Of a stretch of DNA of 64,000 bases, positions 17,048-26,230 are shown piece after piece. This DNA is from an uncultured Eubacteriales bacterium. Its GTDB lineage: Bacteria; Bacillota; Clostridia; Oscillospirales; Acutalibacteraceae. The stretch lies in NCBI GenBank assembly GCA_934444365.1, contig CAKSCM010000005.1, forward strand, positions 62,001-126,000, given 5' to 3'. Position 1 is the first letter of the stretch. Each line of letters starts with the position of its first letter. The notes beneath the pieces were generated by a model, which had not been told where the DNA came from, ran no database searches, and worked only from the letters and a program-made list of their open reading frames with translations. Position numbers and translations under genes: made by a program.

Positions 17048-19300
17048 TCAGAACATAAGCTGGTCACCCTGTTCGTCCTCCTTCATAAACGAGCCGGCGC
17101 TCGGCAGACTCTTCGCGCGATAACGATGGGGACGGTTAAGCATTCCCTCGGTGTATTTTTCCACCGTCATAAGCCTGTGACCCTTACGCTGCGTCATAAC
17201 GGCCACACCCTGAGTATCCTTGGTGGATTTTACGGCAAGCGCCGCCGTATCCACAAGCAGCATACGTCCGTTAGAGGAATGAAGCAGAAATTCGCAGTCA
17301 TTCTCAACATAAGCGGCTGCCACAAGGGGCGATTTATCACTGTAGGCCGATACAAGCTTCTTGCGGTTGTTCTTGGTTTTATATGCTAAAGCCCCTACCT
17401 TTGCAACCTTTCCGTTTTCGAAGAAGAAAAGCATATATCCGGAATAATCGTCCACAACCGCCATATAAAGCGGCCGCTCGGTGCCGTCCATATCAAGCTT
17501 TGCCGGAACATAGTCTCCGAGCAGACTGATTTTGGTATCATCGAATTCCGAGGCCCTTGTCTTATAAACCTGACATTTATCGGTAAAAAACAGCAGCTCC
17601 TTCGCATTGGTCGTTTCAACCGTCTGGGCAATCTCGTCGCCCTCTTTGAGCTTTTGCTCGCCGCTCATGCGAAGCGACTGAGGAGTAACCTTTTTAAAAT
17701 ATCCGTCCCTGGTAAAGAACAGACAAACCGGATAATCCGGCACCTCTTCGACAACCTCAAGCTCGTCCTCGGCAACCGGATAGTAAAGCTGGGTCTTGCG
17801 ATCGGTCCCGTATTTGTCGGCAACGTCCTTAAGCTCGCCTATTATGACCTTTTTTATCTTGTTGTTGCTCGAGAGGGTATCCTCCATTTCGGCTATGTCC
17901 GTTGTCAGCTTTTCGATATCGGCCGTACGGTTTAAAATATACTCGCGGTTTAAATGCCTGAGCTTTATTTCGGCGACATAATTCGCCTGTATCTCGTCTA
18001 TTCCGAAGCCTATCATGAGGTTCGGTACAACCTCCGATTCCTTGGCCGTTTCGCGGACGATTTTTACCGCCTTGTCGATATCAAGCAGTATTTTTTCAAG
18101 ACCCTTTAAAAGATGAAGTTTATCCTTGGCCTTTTTAAGATCGAAATATATCCTCCGCTTTACACATTCGACCCTGAAGCCTATCCACTCGTCAAGCAAA
18201 GCCGAAACTCCGAGCACCCTCGGCGTACCTCCGATAAGGACGTTAAAATTGCAGGAAAAGGTATCCTCAAGCGGGGTCATCTTCATAAGACGCTGCATAA
18301 GCTTATCCGGATCGGCTCCGCGTTTTAAATCGATGGTAATGCGAAGTCCCTGCAATCCGGTCTCATCCCTTATATCGGCAATCTCGGTTATTTTTTTGGC
18401 CTTTATCAGCTCGACCGTCTTGTCGATTATCGCCTCCACCGTAGTGGTCGGCGGTATCTGGGTTATATCGATACAGCGGTTGTCCGCATCGTAATTCCAA
18501 ACCGAGCGCACCTTGAAGCCGCCGCGGCCGGTCTCGTAAATCTTTTCAAGCTCCTGCTTGTTGTAAACGAGCAGTCCGCCGCCCGGAAAATCCGGACCGG
18601 TCAGGGTATCGCTTATATTATGATGCTCGTCCCTTATAAGGGCTATGGCCGTCGTACAGACCTCTCTTAAGTTAAAAGGACATATATTGCTCGCTATTCC
18701 GACGGCTATTCCGGTATTTGCATTTACAAGCACACTCGGGAAGGTCACCGGCAAAAGGGTCGGCTCCTTCAGGGTAGCGTCATAGTTGTCGGTAAAATCA
18801 ACCGTGTCTTTATTTATATCGCGGAAAAGCTCGGATGAAATGCTTTCGAGCTTTGCCTCGGTATACCTTGCGGCGGCGGCCTGAGTATCGCGCGAAAAGG
18901 CCTTGCCGAAGTTACCCTTTGAATCGACGTACGGGTGAAGAAGCGCGCCGTTACCGCGGGTAAGTCGAACCATCGTGTCGTATATGGCGGCGTCTCCGTG
19001 GGGATTCAGCTTCATGGTCTGACCCACAATGTTGGCCGATTTTGTCCTTGTATTGCCGAGCAGTCCCATGGTAAACATGGTGTAAAGAAGCTTCCTGTGA
19101 GCCGGCTTGAATCCGTCGATCTCCGGTATCGCACGGGAGATTATAACGCTCATTGCATACGGCATAAAGTTGGTCTCAAGGGTGTCTGACACCTCCTGCT
19201 CGCGGGTAAGTCCCGAACCTATTATGGTTGTATGCTCGGTAGAAACCGAAGCCGTTTTCCGTTCATAGCTGCTTTTCTTTTTTCGCGGCGGCATAAGCAC
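17048..19300 (-). CDS. parC: Type IIA DNA topoisomerase subunit A (topoisomerase IV/gyrase A-like)
   Basis: The 750-residue DNA breakage-reunion subunit acts with the neighbouring ATPase subunit to relax or decatenate DNA. It has PEIDGFKPAHRKLLYTM, the winged-helix region with NPHGDAAIYDTMVRL, and the active-site tyrosine in AARYTEAKL (Tyr146). The C-terminal part has degenerate beta-pinwheel blades. The divergence from classical GyrA and the pairing with a short subunit B fit the additional clostridial topoisomerase rather than housekeeping gyrase. Start is GTG 19300 (5 nt after GGGAGG) or ATG 19294. It follows parE after 24 bases, as an operon. Confidence 0.9.
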   Translation of the reverse strand: MLMPPRKKKSSYERKTASVSTEHTTIIGSGLTREQEVSDTLETNFMPYAMSVIISRAIPEIDGFKPAHRKLLYTMFTMGLLGNTRTKSANIVGQTMKLNPHGDAAIYDTMVRLTRGNGALLHPYVDSKGNFGKAFSRDTQAAAARYTEAKLESISSELFRDINKDTVDFTDNYDATLKEPTLLPVTFPSVLVNANTGIAVGIASNICPFNLREVCTTAIALIRDEHHNISDTLTGPDFPGGGLLVYNKQELEKIYETGRGGFKVRSVWNYDADNRCIDITQIPPTTTVEAIIDKTVELIKAKKITEIADIRDETGLQGLRITIDLKRGADPDKLMQRLMKMTPLEDTFSCNFNVLIGGTPRVLGVSALLDEWIGFRVECVKRRIYFDLKKAKDKLHLLKGLEKILLDIDKAVKIVRETAKESEVVPNLMIGFGIDEIQANYVAEIKLRHLNREYILNRTADIEKLTTDIAEMEDTLSSNNKIKKVIIGELKDVADKYGTDRKTQLYYPVAEDELEVVEEVPDYPVCLFFTRDGYFKKVTPQSLRMSGEQKLKEGDEIAQTVETTNAKELLFFTDKCQVYKTRASEFDDTKISLLGDYVPAKLDMDGTERPLYMAVVDDYSGYMLFFFENGKVAKVGALAYKTKNNRKKLVSAYSDKSPLVAAAYVENDCEFLLHSSNGRMLLVDTAALAVKSTKDTQGVAVMTQRKGHRLMTVEKYTEGMLNRPHRYRAKSLPSAGSFMKEDEQGDQLMF

Positions 19301-19324
19301 CTTCGCCTCCCTTTCGGTAAATTT

Positions 19325-21304
19325 TTATGATATGTCGGCGAGCTCTATAAACTCGCTGCCGTTTTCGGAAATAAATCTCTTTCTCCCGTCAAGATCGTCG
19401 CCCAAAAACAGATCAAACGACGCCACGCTGTCGCGCACAACATCCGGCATTACCTTTATAAGACGTCTTGTCGCCGGGTTCATAGTCGTAAGATTCATCA
19501 TCTCCGGCTCGTTTTCGCCGAGTCCCTTCGAGCGCTGGATCGAGTCCGGCTGACGGCCGATACCTTTAAGTATCGAGGCTTTTTCGGCGTCGGAATAAGC
19601 AAAATAGGTATCCTTTCCCGAATGGATCTCATAAAGCGGCGTTTCCGCAATGTATATCTTACCCTCGTTTATAAGGGTCGGTGTAAGACGGTAGAACATG
19701 GCCAGTATAAGGGTGCGTATATGATATCCGTCAACGTCGGCATCGGTGCAGATTATTATTTTATTCCACTGCAGATTATCAAGACTAAAGGTCGAAAGCC
19801 CCTTGTTGGTTTTTGACGGCACTTCGACACCGCACCCCATGACCTTTATAAGATCGGTAATTATCTCGTTTTTGAATATTTTCGCAAATTCGGCCTTGTT
19901 GCAGTTCAGTATCTTGCCTCGAACCGGAATGACCGCCTGATATTCCGGGTCCCTCGCGTGCTTGACCGAGCCGAGAGCCGAATCGCCCTCAACTATAAAC
20001 AGCTCGCGCTGGGAAATATCCTTCGAGCGGCAATCGACAAACTTTTGCACCCTGTTTGTAAGGTCGTTGGCCGACTGCATGGTCTTTTTAAGAGAAAGCC
20101 GCTCCCTTTCCGACCTCTCGCGCGAGCGCTTGTTAATAAGAATCTGGTCGCATATCTTATCGGCATCGGCCTTATTCTCAATAAAATAAACCTCGAGCGA
20201 ATGACGGAAAAAGTCGGTCATGCACTCCTGAATAAATTTATTGTTTATGGCCTTTTTGGTTTGGTTCTCGTACGATGTCACGGTTGACGAGGACGATATT
20301 ACCACAAGCAGACAGTCCTCAACATCCTGAAATGATATCTTGCTCTCGTTTTTTTGATACTTGCCGTTTGCCTTCATGTATGCGTCGATCTGCGATACAA
20401 AGGCTGTCCTTACAGCCTTATCGGGAGCACCGCCGTATTCAAGCCAGCTCGAATTATGGTAACACTCTTTAAACTGTATTTTGTTTGAAAAAGCAACGGC
20501 TGCCTTTATTTTCACCTTATAATCCGGACGGTCGGCCCTGTCCCTGCCTACACGTTCGGTCTGCCAGACCTGTATCGGAGTCAAAAGTTCATTTCCGGCA
20601 AGCTCTCCGAGGTAATCGACTATACCGTTTTTGTAGTAATATTCGTAGGTATCAAAGCTCTTGCCGTTTTGATCCCTTAATATGAATTTTATATCCTCAT
20701 TTACCGCCGCCTGACGTTTAAGGGTAAGCTGAAAGTATTCAAGCGGAATCGCCGTTTCGGTAAAAACCGAGCTATCAGGCTTCCAACGCGTTTTGGTTCC
20801 GGTCTGACGTCCCGAATAATCCTCGCTATGGAGCCCACCGACATTCTCTCCTCTTTCAAAATGCAAAGTGTAGCGCTTCCCGTCGCGCCGGCTTTCGACA
20901 TCCATGTATTCCGACGCATATTGGGTCGAGCAAAGGCCCAAACCGTTGAGTCCCAAAGAAAACTCGTAGTTATCGGCGTCGTTGCCGTACTTTCCTCCGG
21001 CATAAAGCTCGCAATACAAAAGCTCCCAGTTATAGCGCTGTTCGTTTTTGTTATAATCGACCGGTATTCCCCGTCCGAAATCCTCCACCTCTATTGAGCC
21101 GTCGGAATAACGTGTAACAATAATCTTGTCGCCGTAACCCTCGCGCGCCTCGTCAACCGAGTTTGAAATTATCTCGAATACGGAATGCTCGCAGCCTTCA
21201 AGTCCGTCCGAACCGAATATAACAGCCGGACGTAAGCGCACACGGTCGGCGCCCTTTAAGGCGGTTATACTGTCATTGGTATACTCTTTTTTCTTCGGTG
21301 CCAA
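19325..21304 (-). CDS. parE: Type IIA DNA topoisomerase subunit B (topoisomerase IV/gyrase B-like)
   Basis: The 659-residue ATPase subunit. The GHKL ATPase domain shows ISNSVDEAREG, EDFGRGIPVD and GLNGLG; the Toprim domain shows VEGDSALG (where most family members have DSAGG), CTDADVDGYHI and QRSKGLGENEPEMM near the end. The start is set at TTG 21304 giving MAPKKKEYTNDS. A perfect TATAAT at 21326-21331 lies only about 22 bases upstream, so longer in-frame versions would begin before the transcript. It is cotranscribed with the subunit A gene. Confidence 0.9.
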   Translation of the reverse strand: MAPKKKEYTNDSITALKGADRVRLRPAVIFGSDGLEGCEHSVFEIISNSVDEAREGYGDKIIVTRYSDGSIEVEDFGRGIPVDYNKNEQRYNWELLYCELYAGGKYGNDADNYEFSLGLNGLGLCSTQYASEYMDVESRRDGKRYTLHFERGENVGGLHSEDYSGRQTGTKTRWKPDSSVFTETAIPLEYFQLTLKRQAAVNEDIKFILRDQNGKSFDTYEYYYKNGIVDYLGELAGNELLTPIQVWQTERVGRDRADRPDYKVKIKAAVAFSNKIQFKECYHNSSWLEYGGAPDKAVRTAFVSQIDAYMKANGKYQKNESKISFQDVEDCLLVVISSSSTVTSYENQTKKAINNKFIQECMTDFFRHSLEVYFIENKADADKICDQILINKRSRERSERERLSLKKTMQSANDLTNRVQKFVDCRSKDISQRELFIVEGDSALGSVKHARDPEYQAVIPVRGKILNCNKAEFAKIFKNEIITDLIKVMGCGVEVPSKTNKGLSTFSLDNLQWNKIIICTDADVDGYHIRTLILAMFYRLTPTLINEGKIYIAETPLYEIHSGKDTYFAYSDAEKASILKGIGRQPDSIQRSKGLGENEPEMMNLTTMNPATRRLIKVMPDVVRDSVASFDLFLGDDLDGRKRFISENGSEFIELADIS

Positions 21305-21325
21305 CTTGGATCTACCGTCCCTTTC

Positions 21326-21353
21326 ATTATACTTACAAAACACTTACAAATAA
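21326..21353 (-). promoter_or_regulatory. Promoter for parE-parC with a very short leader
   Basis: TATAAT (21326-21331, minus strand) with a weak TTATTT -35 at 21348-21353 and 16-base spacing. The predicted start of transcription is only about 10-15 bases before the TTG start codon. Confidence 0.55.
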
Positions 21354-21530
21354 TTATTTTAACCCGTATAAGCCGTTTTTGTCAAGTGCCGAACAAACGG
21401 AAGAGGGGCTTCTGTTGTTTTTAACAGCTAAAAAACACAGTTCCGAGCAATATATAAAAATGTATCATATTTTCAATATCTCCGAGCGGTTTTATCCTTG
21501 AATTTTGTCAATTAGAATGTATTATAGAAT

Positions 21531-21554
21531 TTGTATTGTACGCGTGTTATACAA
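21531..21554. promoter_or_regulatory. Possible operator upstream of the Gfo/Idh gene
   Basis: An inverted repeat TTGTAT-N12-ATACAA in the parE/Gfo divergent region, 77 bases before the Gfo/Idh start codon. A regulator-binding site is plausible, for instance for a GntR- or LacI-type repressor, but no regulator can be assigned. Confidence 0.35.
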
Positions 21555-21630
21555 TAGAGGTAAAAACCGATATTTGCAGCAACCGTACACATAAGCTAAA
21601 TAAAGTTTATTTTTAAGGAGACTTGATCTT

Positions 21631-22794
21631 ATGGAAAAAGTAAGACTCGGAGTTATAGGCCTCGGTAATATGGGTACGGGCCATATCGGCAATATACTTG
21701 CCGGCAAATGCCCCGAAATAGAGGTTACGGCCGTAGCCGATATAAATCCTGCAAAGTTTGCATGGGCAACCGAACACATCCCCGCCGCAAAGCAGTTTAA
21801 TACCGGAGAGGAAATGATGGACAGCGGTCTTGTTGACGCCGTTTTAATATGCGTTCCGCATTACTTCCATCCTCCCCTTGCAATAGCCGCTATGAAACGC
21901 GGACTTCATGTAATGTCCGAAAAGCCTGCCGGCGTTTACACAAAGCAGGTAAAGGAAATGAACGAACAGGCCAGAAAGAGCAATGTTGTTTTCGGTCTTA
22001 TGTTCAACCAGCGTACAAATCCGGTCTTCCGCAAGATGAGGGAGATCGTTCAAAGCGGCGAGATGGGCGAGATCCGCCGTACCAGCTGGATCATCACCAG
22101 CTGGTACCGTGCACAGGCCTATTATGATTCGGGCGCATGGCGTGCGACCTGGTCGGGCGAAGGCGGCGGCGTTCTGCTTAACCAGTGCCCCCACAACCTT
22201 GATCTGTGGCAGTGGATTTGCGGCATGCCCGTAAAGGTAAGAACCGAAATGAAGTTCGGCAAATGGCATGACATAGAGGTTGAGGACGACGTTACGACAT
22301 ACGTCGAATACGCCAACGGCGCTACCGGAACCTTCATCACCTCCACAGGCGACGCCCCCGGTTCAAACCGCTTTGAAATAACCCTTGATTCCGGCAAGCT
22401 CATCGCCGAAAACGGCAAGCTTTATATGTGGAAGCTTGATATGCCCGAACCGGAATTCTCCCGTACAAATACCATTCCCTTCGGCCAGCCCAAGCTTACA
22501 AGAAGCGAGGTTGAGGTAACCGGAGAGGACACCGAGCATGTCGGCGTTCTCAACGCCTTTGCAGGCGCTATCCTCCGCGGCGAGCCCCTTGTTGCCGAGG
22601 GCGTTGAGGGTATAAACGGACTTAGCATTTCCAACGCAATGCATCTTTCCGCCTTCCTCGGCCGCGAGGTAACCCTGCCGATAGACGACGATCTGTTCTA
22701 TGACGAGCTTATGAAGCGCGTTAAGACCTCCCGTCGCAAAGAGGGGGTAAATGAGGTATTGGCCGATACCTCGGAAACCTATAACAACAAATAA
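21631..22794 (+). CDS. Gfo/Idh/MocA family NAD(P)-dependent oxidoreductase
   Basis: A 387-residue cytosolic dehydrogenase. The N-terminal Rossmann fold begins RLGVIGLGNMGTGHI (GxGxxG), followed by the family EKPAG motif (near residue 95) that supplies the catalytic Lys. The second domain has NQCPHNLDLWQWI, with the usual catalytic His/Asp. The family oxidises sugars, inositols or sugar acids; the exact substrate is unknown. ATG 21631 follows AAGGAG. It is adjacent to the AraC/uxaC island, so a role in uronate or related sugar-acid use is likely but inferred. Confidence 0.88.
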   Translation: MEKVRLGVIGLGNMGTGHIGNILAGKCPEIEVTAVADINPAKFAWATEHIPAAKQFNTGEEMMDSGLVDAVLICVPHYFHPPLAIAAMKRGLHVMSEKPAGVYTKQVKEMNEQARKSNVVFGLMFNQRTNPVFRKMREIVQSGEMGEIRRTSWIITSWYRAQAYYDSGAWRATWSGEGGGVLLNQCPHNLDLWQWICGMPVKVRTEMKFGKWHDIEVEDDVTTYVEYANGATGTFITSTGDAPGSNRFEITLDSGKLIAENGKLYMWKLDMPEPEFSRTNTIPFGQPKLTRSEVEVTGEDTEHVGVLNAFAGAILRGEPLVAEGVEGINGLSISNAMHLSAFLGREVTLPIDDDLFYDELMKRVKTSRRKEGVNEVLADTSETYNNK

Positions 22795-22809
22795 TTAAAG
22801 CCGTAAAAA

Positions 22810-22838
22810 TGCGCCCGGGAATATATTTTCCGGGCGCA
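22810..22838 (-). terminator. Terminator-like hairpin
   Basis: TGCGCCCGG pairs with CCGGGCGCA. The T-run (TTTTT) follows on the minus strand, so it fits best as the end of the araC-family transcript, although it lies closer to the end of the Gfo/Idh gene. Confidence 0.5.
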
Positions 22839-23045
22839 CTGTGAAAATACATATTCGGTTGTCCTGCCGCGCCGTAAAGCTTGATCGGATTTAGCAAAAA
22901 TCGCCCGTTTCGCAACAAAACGATAAAAAGAGCAAAAAAGCCAAAGACATGGCAGCTGTTAAAAAATGACGATGCTCCGCCGATAGAGCCGACCTATCAC
23001 ACGGCGGTGTCCATTATCTGCCGCCATTATTACCGGCCGCCGTCA

Positions 23046-23882
23046 TCACATATCGTTCAGCTTATCATCCTTCGGAGATACCCCGAAATGCAGCCTGTAC
23101 TGACGGTAAAATCCGGAATAGTCCTTGAATCCGCAAGAGGCGAAAACCTTGGTTGCCGGCTGTCCCGAGCGTATTTCCTCGCGCGCCACCATAAGGCGTT
23201 TTATAAGGACATAGTTCCAAAGGGTGCTGCCGGTCGCCTCTTTAAACCGGCGGTTAAGATACGATTTGCTGATATAAAAACGTTCGGAAAGCGTGTCCAG
23301 CGTAAAATCGTCAAAAAGATGCGAATTTATATACTCTATAACCGACGCGACCATCTCCTTGGGCTTGTCGTCGGGCACGGCGGTTACATTCTTTGAAAAA
23401 TACCTCTCGAGCTCATACAAAAGCCCCGGCAACACACCGGTTATTGCAAGACGGCGGATGTACTCGCCGCTTCCGGTTTCGGGTATCATCGACAGCATAT
23501 ACCGCACAAAATCAATCCCGGTATCCTCCGGAGTGTAGCGGTTGGCCGTACCGAGCGGCCTTAGCGTAAACGGCCTTAAAAGGTAACGCTCCGGGTCTAT
23601 TCCGAGCAGCAGTGTCTCCGGAAAGCGAAGGGCTATACGCTCGTACGGGGCAGTTCTTTCAATATGCAGCTTGTGCGATTCGTTCGAGCGCATTATGAGT
23701 ATGCAGCCCGGGGTGAGCTGATAATAATTACCCTCAACAAAATACTTTCCCTTTCCCGAAATAAAACAAAGTATTTCGGCCGTGTCATGGGTATGCATCT
23801 GGAACGCCTCCGGGTCGGGGCAATTATCAAGCGAATGGTGAAGATATATTCCGCCCGACCGATATTCGTAAATTATACTCAC
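23046..23882 (-). CDS. AraC-family transcriptional regulator
   Basis: A 278-residue regulator. An N-terminal cupin-like sugar-sensing domain (HTHDTAEILCFISGKG, about residues 30-45) precedes two C-terminal helix-turn-helix motifs (LDTLSERFYISKSYLNRRFKEATG and the ATKVFASCGFKDYSGFYRQYRLHFG region). The GTG at 23882 is used because it sits 8 nt after GAGG; the upstream GTG overlaps that site. It is divergent from uxaC across a 121-base gap holding a long inverted repeat, so it probably controls the uronate genes. Confidence 0.9.
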   Translation of the reverse strand: MSIIYEYRSGGIYLHHSLDNCPDPEAFQMHTHDTAEILCFISGKGKYFVEGNYYQLTPGCILIMRSNESHKLHIERTAPYERIALRFPETLLLGIDPERYLLRPFTLRPLGTANRYTPEDTGIDFVRYMLSMIPETGSGEYIRRLAITGVLPGLLYELERYFSKNVTAVPDDKPKEMVASVIEYINSHLFDDFTLDTLSERFYISKSYLNRRFKEATGSTLWNYVLIKRLMVAREEIRSGQPATKVFASCGFKDYSGFYRQYRLHFGVSPKDDKLNDM

Positions 23883-23925
23883 AACATACACCTCTTAATT
23901 CCTTTAAAATCAAGAATACTGTTAT

Positions 23926-23964
23926 ATTGATTATATATTATACCAATCGTTCACTATAATCAAT
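23926..23964. promoter_or_regulatory. Inverted-repeat regulatory site between araC-type gene and uxaC
   Basis: Perfect 10-base arms ATTGATTATA (23926-23935) and TATAATCAAT (23955-23964) with a 19-base centre. The right arm contains the TATAAT that fits as the uxaC -10 (23955-23960) with no good -35, as expected for an activator-dependent promoter. Confidence 0.5.
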
Positions 23965-24003
23965 ACTTTTTTATAAAATCATTCTGTAAAAGGAGCTGTA
24001 ACA

Positions 24004-25371
24004 ATGGATAAAAACTACATTTTGCAAAGCAACAGCGGATTTAAGTTGTATGAAAAAAATCGCAATCTGCCGATATTCGATTATCACTGTCATCTTTCTC
24101 CCAAGGAGATATACGAAGACAAGGAATTCTCCGATATAGGCGAAATGTTCTTAGGCGGAGATCATTACAAATGGAGGCTTATGCGCTGCTTCGGAATAGA
24201 TGAAGAATTCATTACCGGAAGCGCTCCCATGCGCGAAAAATTCAGAAAATACGCCGCGGCTCTTGAGACCGCCGCCTCAAATTCCCTTTATTACTGGACC
24301 AAAATGGAGCTTTCGATATACTTCGGAATCGACGAGCCGCTAAACCCCGATACCGCCGACGAAATATATGATAAGGCAAACGAAAAAATAAAGAAAGAGC
24401 ATCTGTCTCCCCGAAAGCTCATCGAAGGCTCAAACGTCAGATACATCGCCACAACCGACGATATTTGCGACGATCTTTCGTGGCATGAAAAGCTCAAAAA
24501 TGAAGCCCTTTCGTTTACCGTTGCCCCCTCCTTCAGGACCGACCGGATTTTAAGCATAAACAAGCCCGGAACGAAGCAGATGATGGACGGGCTTTCGAAG
24601 GTTTCCGGTACAGACGTCACCGATCTTGAAAGCTTCAAATCGGCCCTTTGCAGCCGGATGGATTTTTTTAAAGAGCACGGCTGCCGTTTTTCCGACGTAG
24701 GACTCCCCTTCTTCCCCGACAGGATATATTCATCATCCGATGCCGACGCCGTATTCGGTAAGGCGCTTTCAGGCGGCACGATAACCGATGAGGAATACAG
24801 TGGCTTTTTAGGCCACATCTACCGCTTTTTAGGCGGCGAATACAAAAAGAGAGATATGGTAATGCAAATGCATCTCGGCGTATGGCGCAACGCGAACACC
24901 AAGCTTTTTGAGCGTTGCGGAGCCGATGCCGGCGGAGATTGCATGGGTGAGGACATAACCCCGTCACAGCTTATAAGACTGCTCGACTCAATGAACATGG
25001 ATGACGCTCTACCGATAACCGTTTTGTACGCCTTAAAGCCCGGCCTGTACCCGATTTTATGCAACGTCGCCTCATCGTATAAGGGCTGTATAACCGGCAC
25101 CGCATGGTGGTTCTGCGACAACAAGCGAGGAATTGAGGAACAGATAAAAACCCTGTGCGAGCAGGGACATATCGGCAAATTCCTCGGTATGCTCACCGAT
25201 TCAAGGAGCTTTTTATCCTACGCGCGCCACGATTTTTTCCGCCGTATATTCTGCAATGTAATAGGCGAGCTTTGCGACAAGGGCGAATTCGATGAGAAAG
25301 CAGCCGAAAAGCTGACCGAAGCCGTATTTTGCGGCAATATTTCAACACTTATAGAAAAGGGAGTACTGTAA
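24004..25371 (+). CDS. uxaC: Glucuronate isomerase
   Basis: UxaC converts D-glucuronate to D-fructuronate (and galacturonate to tagaturonate), the first step of hexuronate use. The 455-residue protein shows the family motifs FDYHCHLSPKEI (metal-binding His pair, near 26-31), MQMHLGVWRN and GMLTDSRSFLSYARHDFFRR near the C-terminus. ATG 24004 follows AAAAGGAG. Its stop overlaps the next start by one base (TAATG), so it is cotranscribed with the isomerase-like gene downstream. uxaB/uxuAB are not in the window. Confidence 0.97.
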   Translation: MDKNYILQSNSGFKLYEKNRNLPIFDYHCHLSPKEIYEDKEFSDIGEMFLGGDHYKWRLMRCFGIDEEFITGSAPMREKFRKYAAALETAASNSLYYWTKMELSIYFGIDEPLNPDTADEIYDKANEKIKKEHLSPRKLIEGSNVRYIATTDDICDDLSWHEKLKNEALSFTVAPSFRTDRILSINKPGTKQMMDGLSKVSGTDVTDLESFKSALCSRMDFFKEHGCRFSDVGLPFFPDRIYSSSDADAVFGKALSGGTITDEEYSGFLGHIYRFLGGEYKKRDMVMQMHLGVWRNANTKLFERCGADAGGDCMGEDITPSQLIRLLDSMNMDDALPITVLYALKPGLYPILCNVASSYKGCITGTAWWFCDNKRGIEEQIKTLCEQGHIGKFLGMLTDSRSFLSYARHDFFRRIFCNVIGELCDKGEFDEKAAEKLTEAVFCGNISTLIEKGVL

Positions 25372-26225
25372 TGAAGTATGATTTTAAGCTTGCGGCCTTT
25401 GCCGATGAGGCCGGCGATTCCCTTGCCGAGCAGATATCGGCAATGAGCTCAAACGGCATTGAAATGCTTGAAATCCGCGGAGTCGACGGTAAAAACATTG
25501 CCGACGTAAAGCCTGCCGAGGCCAAAGAAATACGTAAAATGCTCGACGACGCGGGCATATCGGTCTGGTCAATAGGCTCTCCGACCGGCAAAACCGACAT
25601 TAACGATTCCTTTGCTCCTGTGCTCGATTCCTTTAAAAACATGATCGAATGCGCCGAAATCCTCGGGGCGAAAAAATACCGCCTTTTCAGCTTTTTCGGG
25701 ACCAATAAGGATGGACAGGATTATTTCGACGAGGTCGCAAGCCGTCTTGAGCGTCTTTGCGAGGCGGCAAGGGGCAGCGGAATTACCCTTTGTCACGAAA
25801 ACGAAAAGGAAATTTACGGCGAAAGCGCTCTGCACTGCCTTAATATAGCAAAATCGCTCGGCCAGATAAAGCTGATATTCGACCCTGCGAATTTTATACA
25901 AAGCGGAGTTGACGTAAAGGAGGCGTGGGATATGCTCGCCCCCTACGTCGATTACGTTCATATAAAGGATTCGCTTAAAAGCGGCGACGTTGTCCCTGCC
26001 GGCGAGGGCGAGGGCTGTTTCGATTATATTCTCCCCCGTTACTTTGCAAATGGCGGACGGATCTTGACCTTAGAGCCCCATCTTGCCGAATTTACCGGAC
26101 TGGCCGCTTTAGAGGGTGACGACAACAGGAGCATCGTCGGCCAAAACGGACTTCATTTTGATTCCCAGCGTTCCGCCTTCGATTACGCGGCAAACGCTTT
26201 GAAAAAGCTACTTGAAAGGTTGTAA
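25371..26225 (+). CDS. Sugar phosphate isomerase/epimerase-like TIM barrel (first of pair)
   Basis: A 284-residue xylose-isomerase-like TIM-barrel protein. Recognisable strands are IEMLEIRGVDG, ITLCHENEKEIYGE (metal Glu), KLIFDPANFIQ (metal Asp) and YVHIKDS (metal His). The start ATG overlaps the uxaC stop by one base and lies after AAAAGGGAG. Translational coupling places it in uronate or sugar-acid catabolism, but the reaction is not known. Only five bases separate it from the next TIM-barrel gene. Confidence 0.8.
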   Translation: MKYDFKLAAFADEAGDSLAEQISAMSSNGIEMLEIRGVDGKNIADVKPAEAKEIRKMLDDAGISVWSIGSPTGKTDINDSFAPVLDSFKNMIECAEILGAKKYRLFSFFGTNKDGQDYFDEVASRLERLCEAARGSGITLCHENEKEIYGESALHCLNIAKSLGQIKLIFDPANFIQSGVDVKEAWDMLAPYVDYVHIKDSLKSGDVVPAGEGEGCFDYILPRYFANGGRILTLEPHLAEFTGLAALEGDDNRSIVGQNGLHFDSQRSAFDYAANALKKLLERL

Positions 26226-26230
26226 TAAAA

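Noticed and set aside
22881..23396. 171-codon open frame on the plus strand
   Set aside because: Antisense to the AraC-family gene and its downstream region; basic, low-information protein without a start signal.
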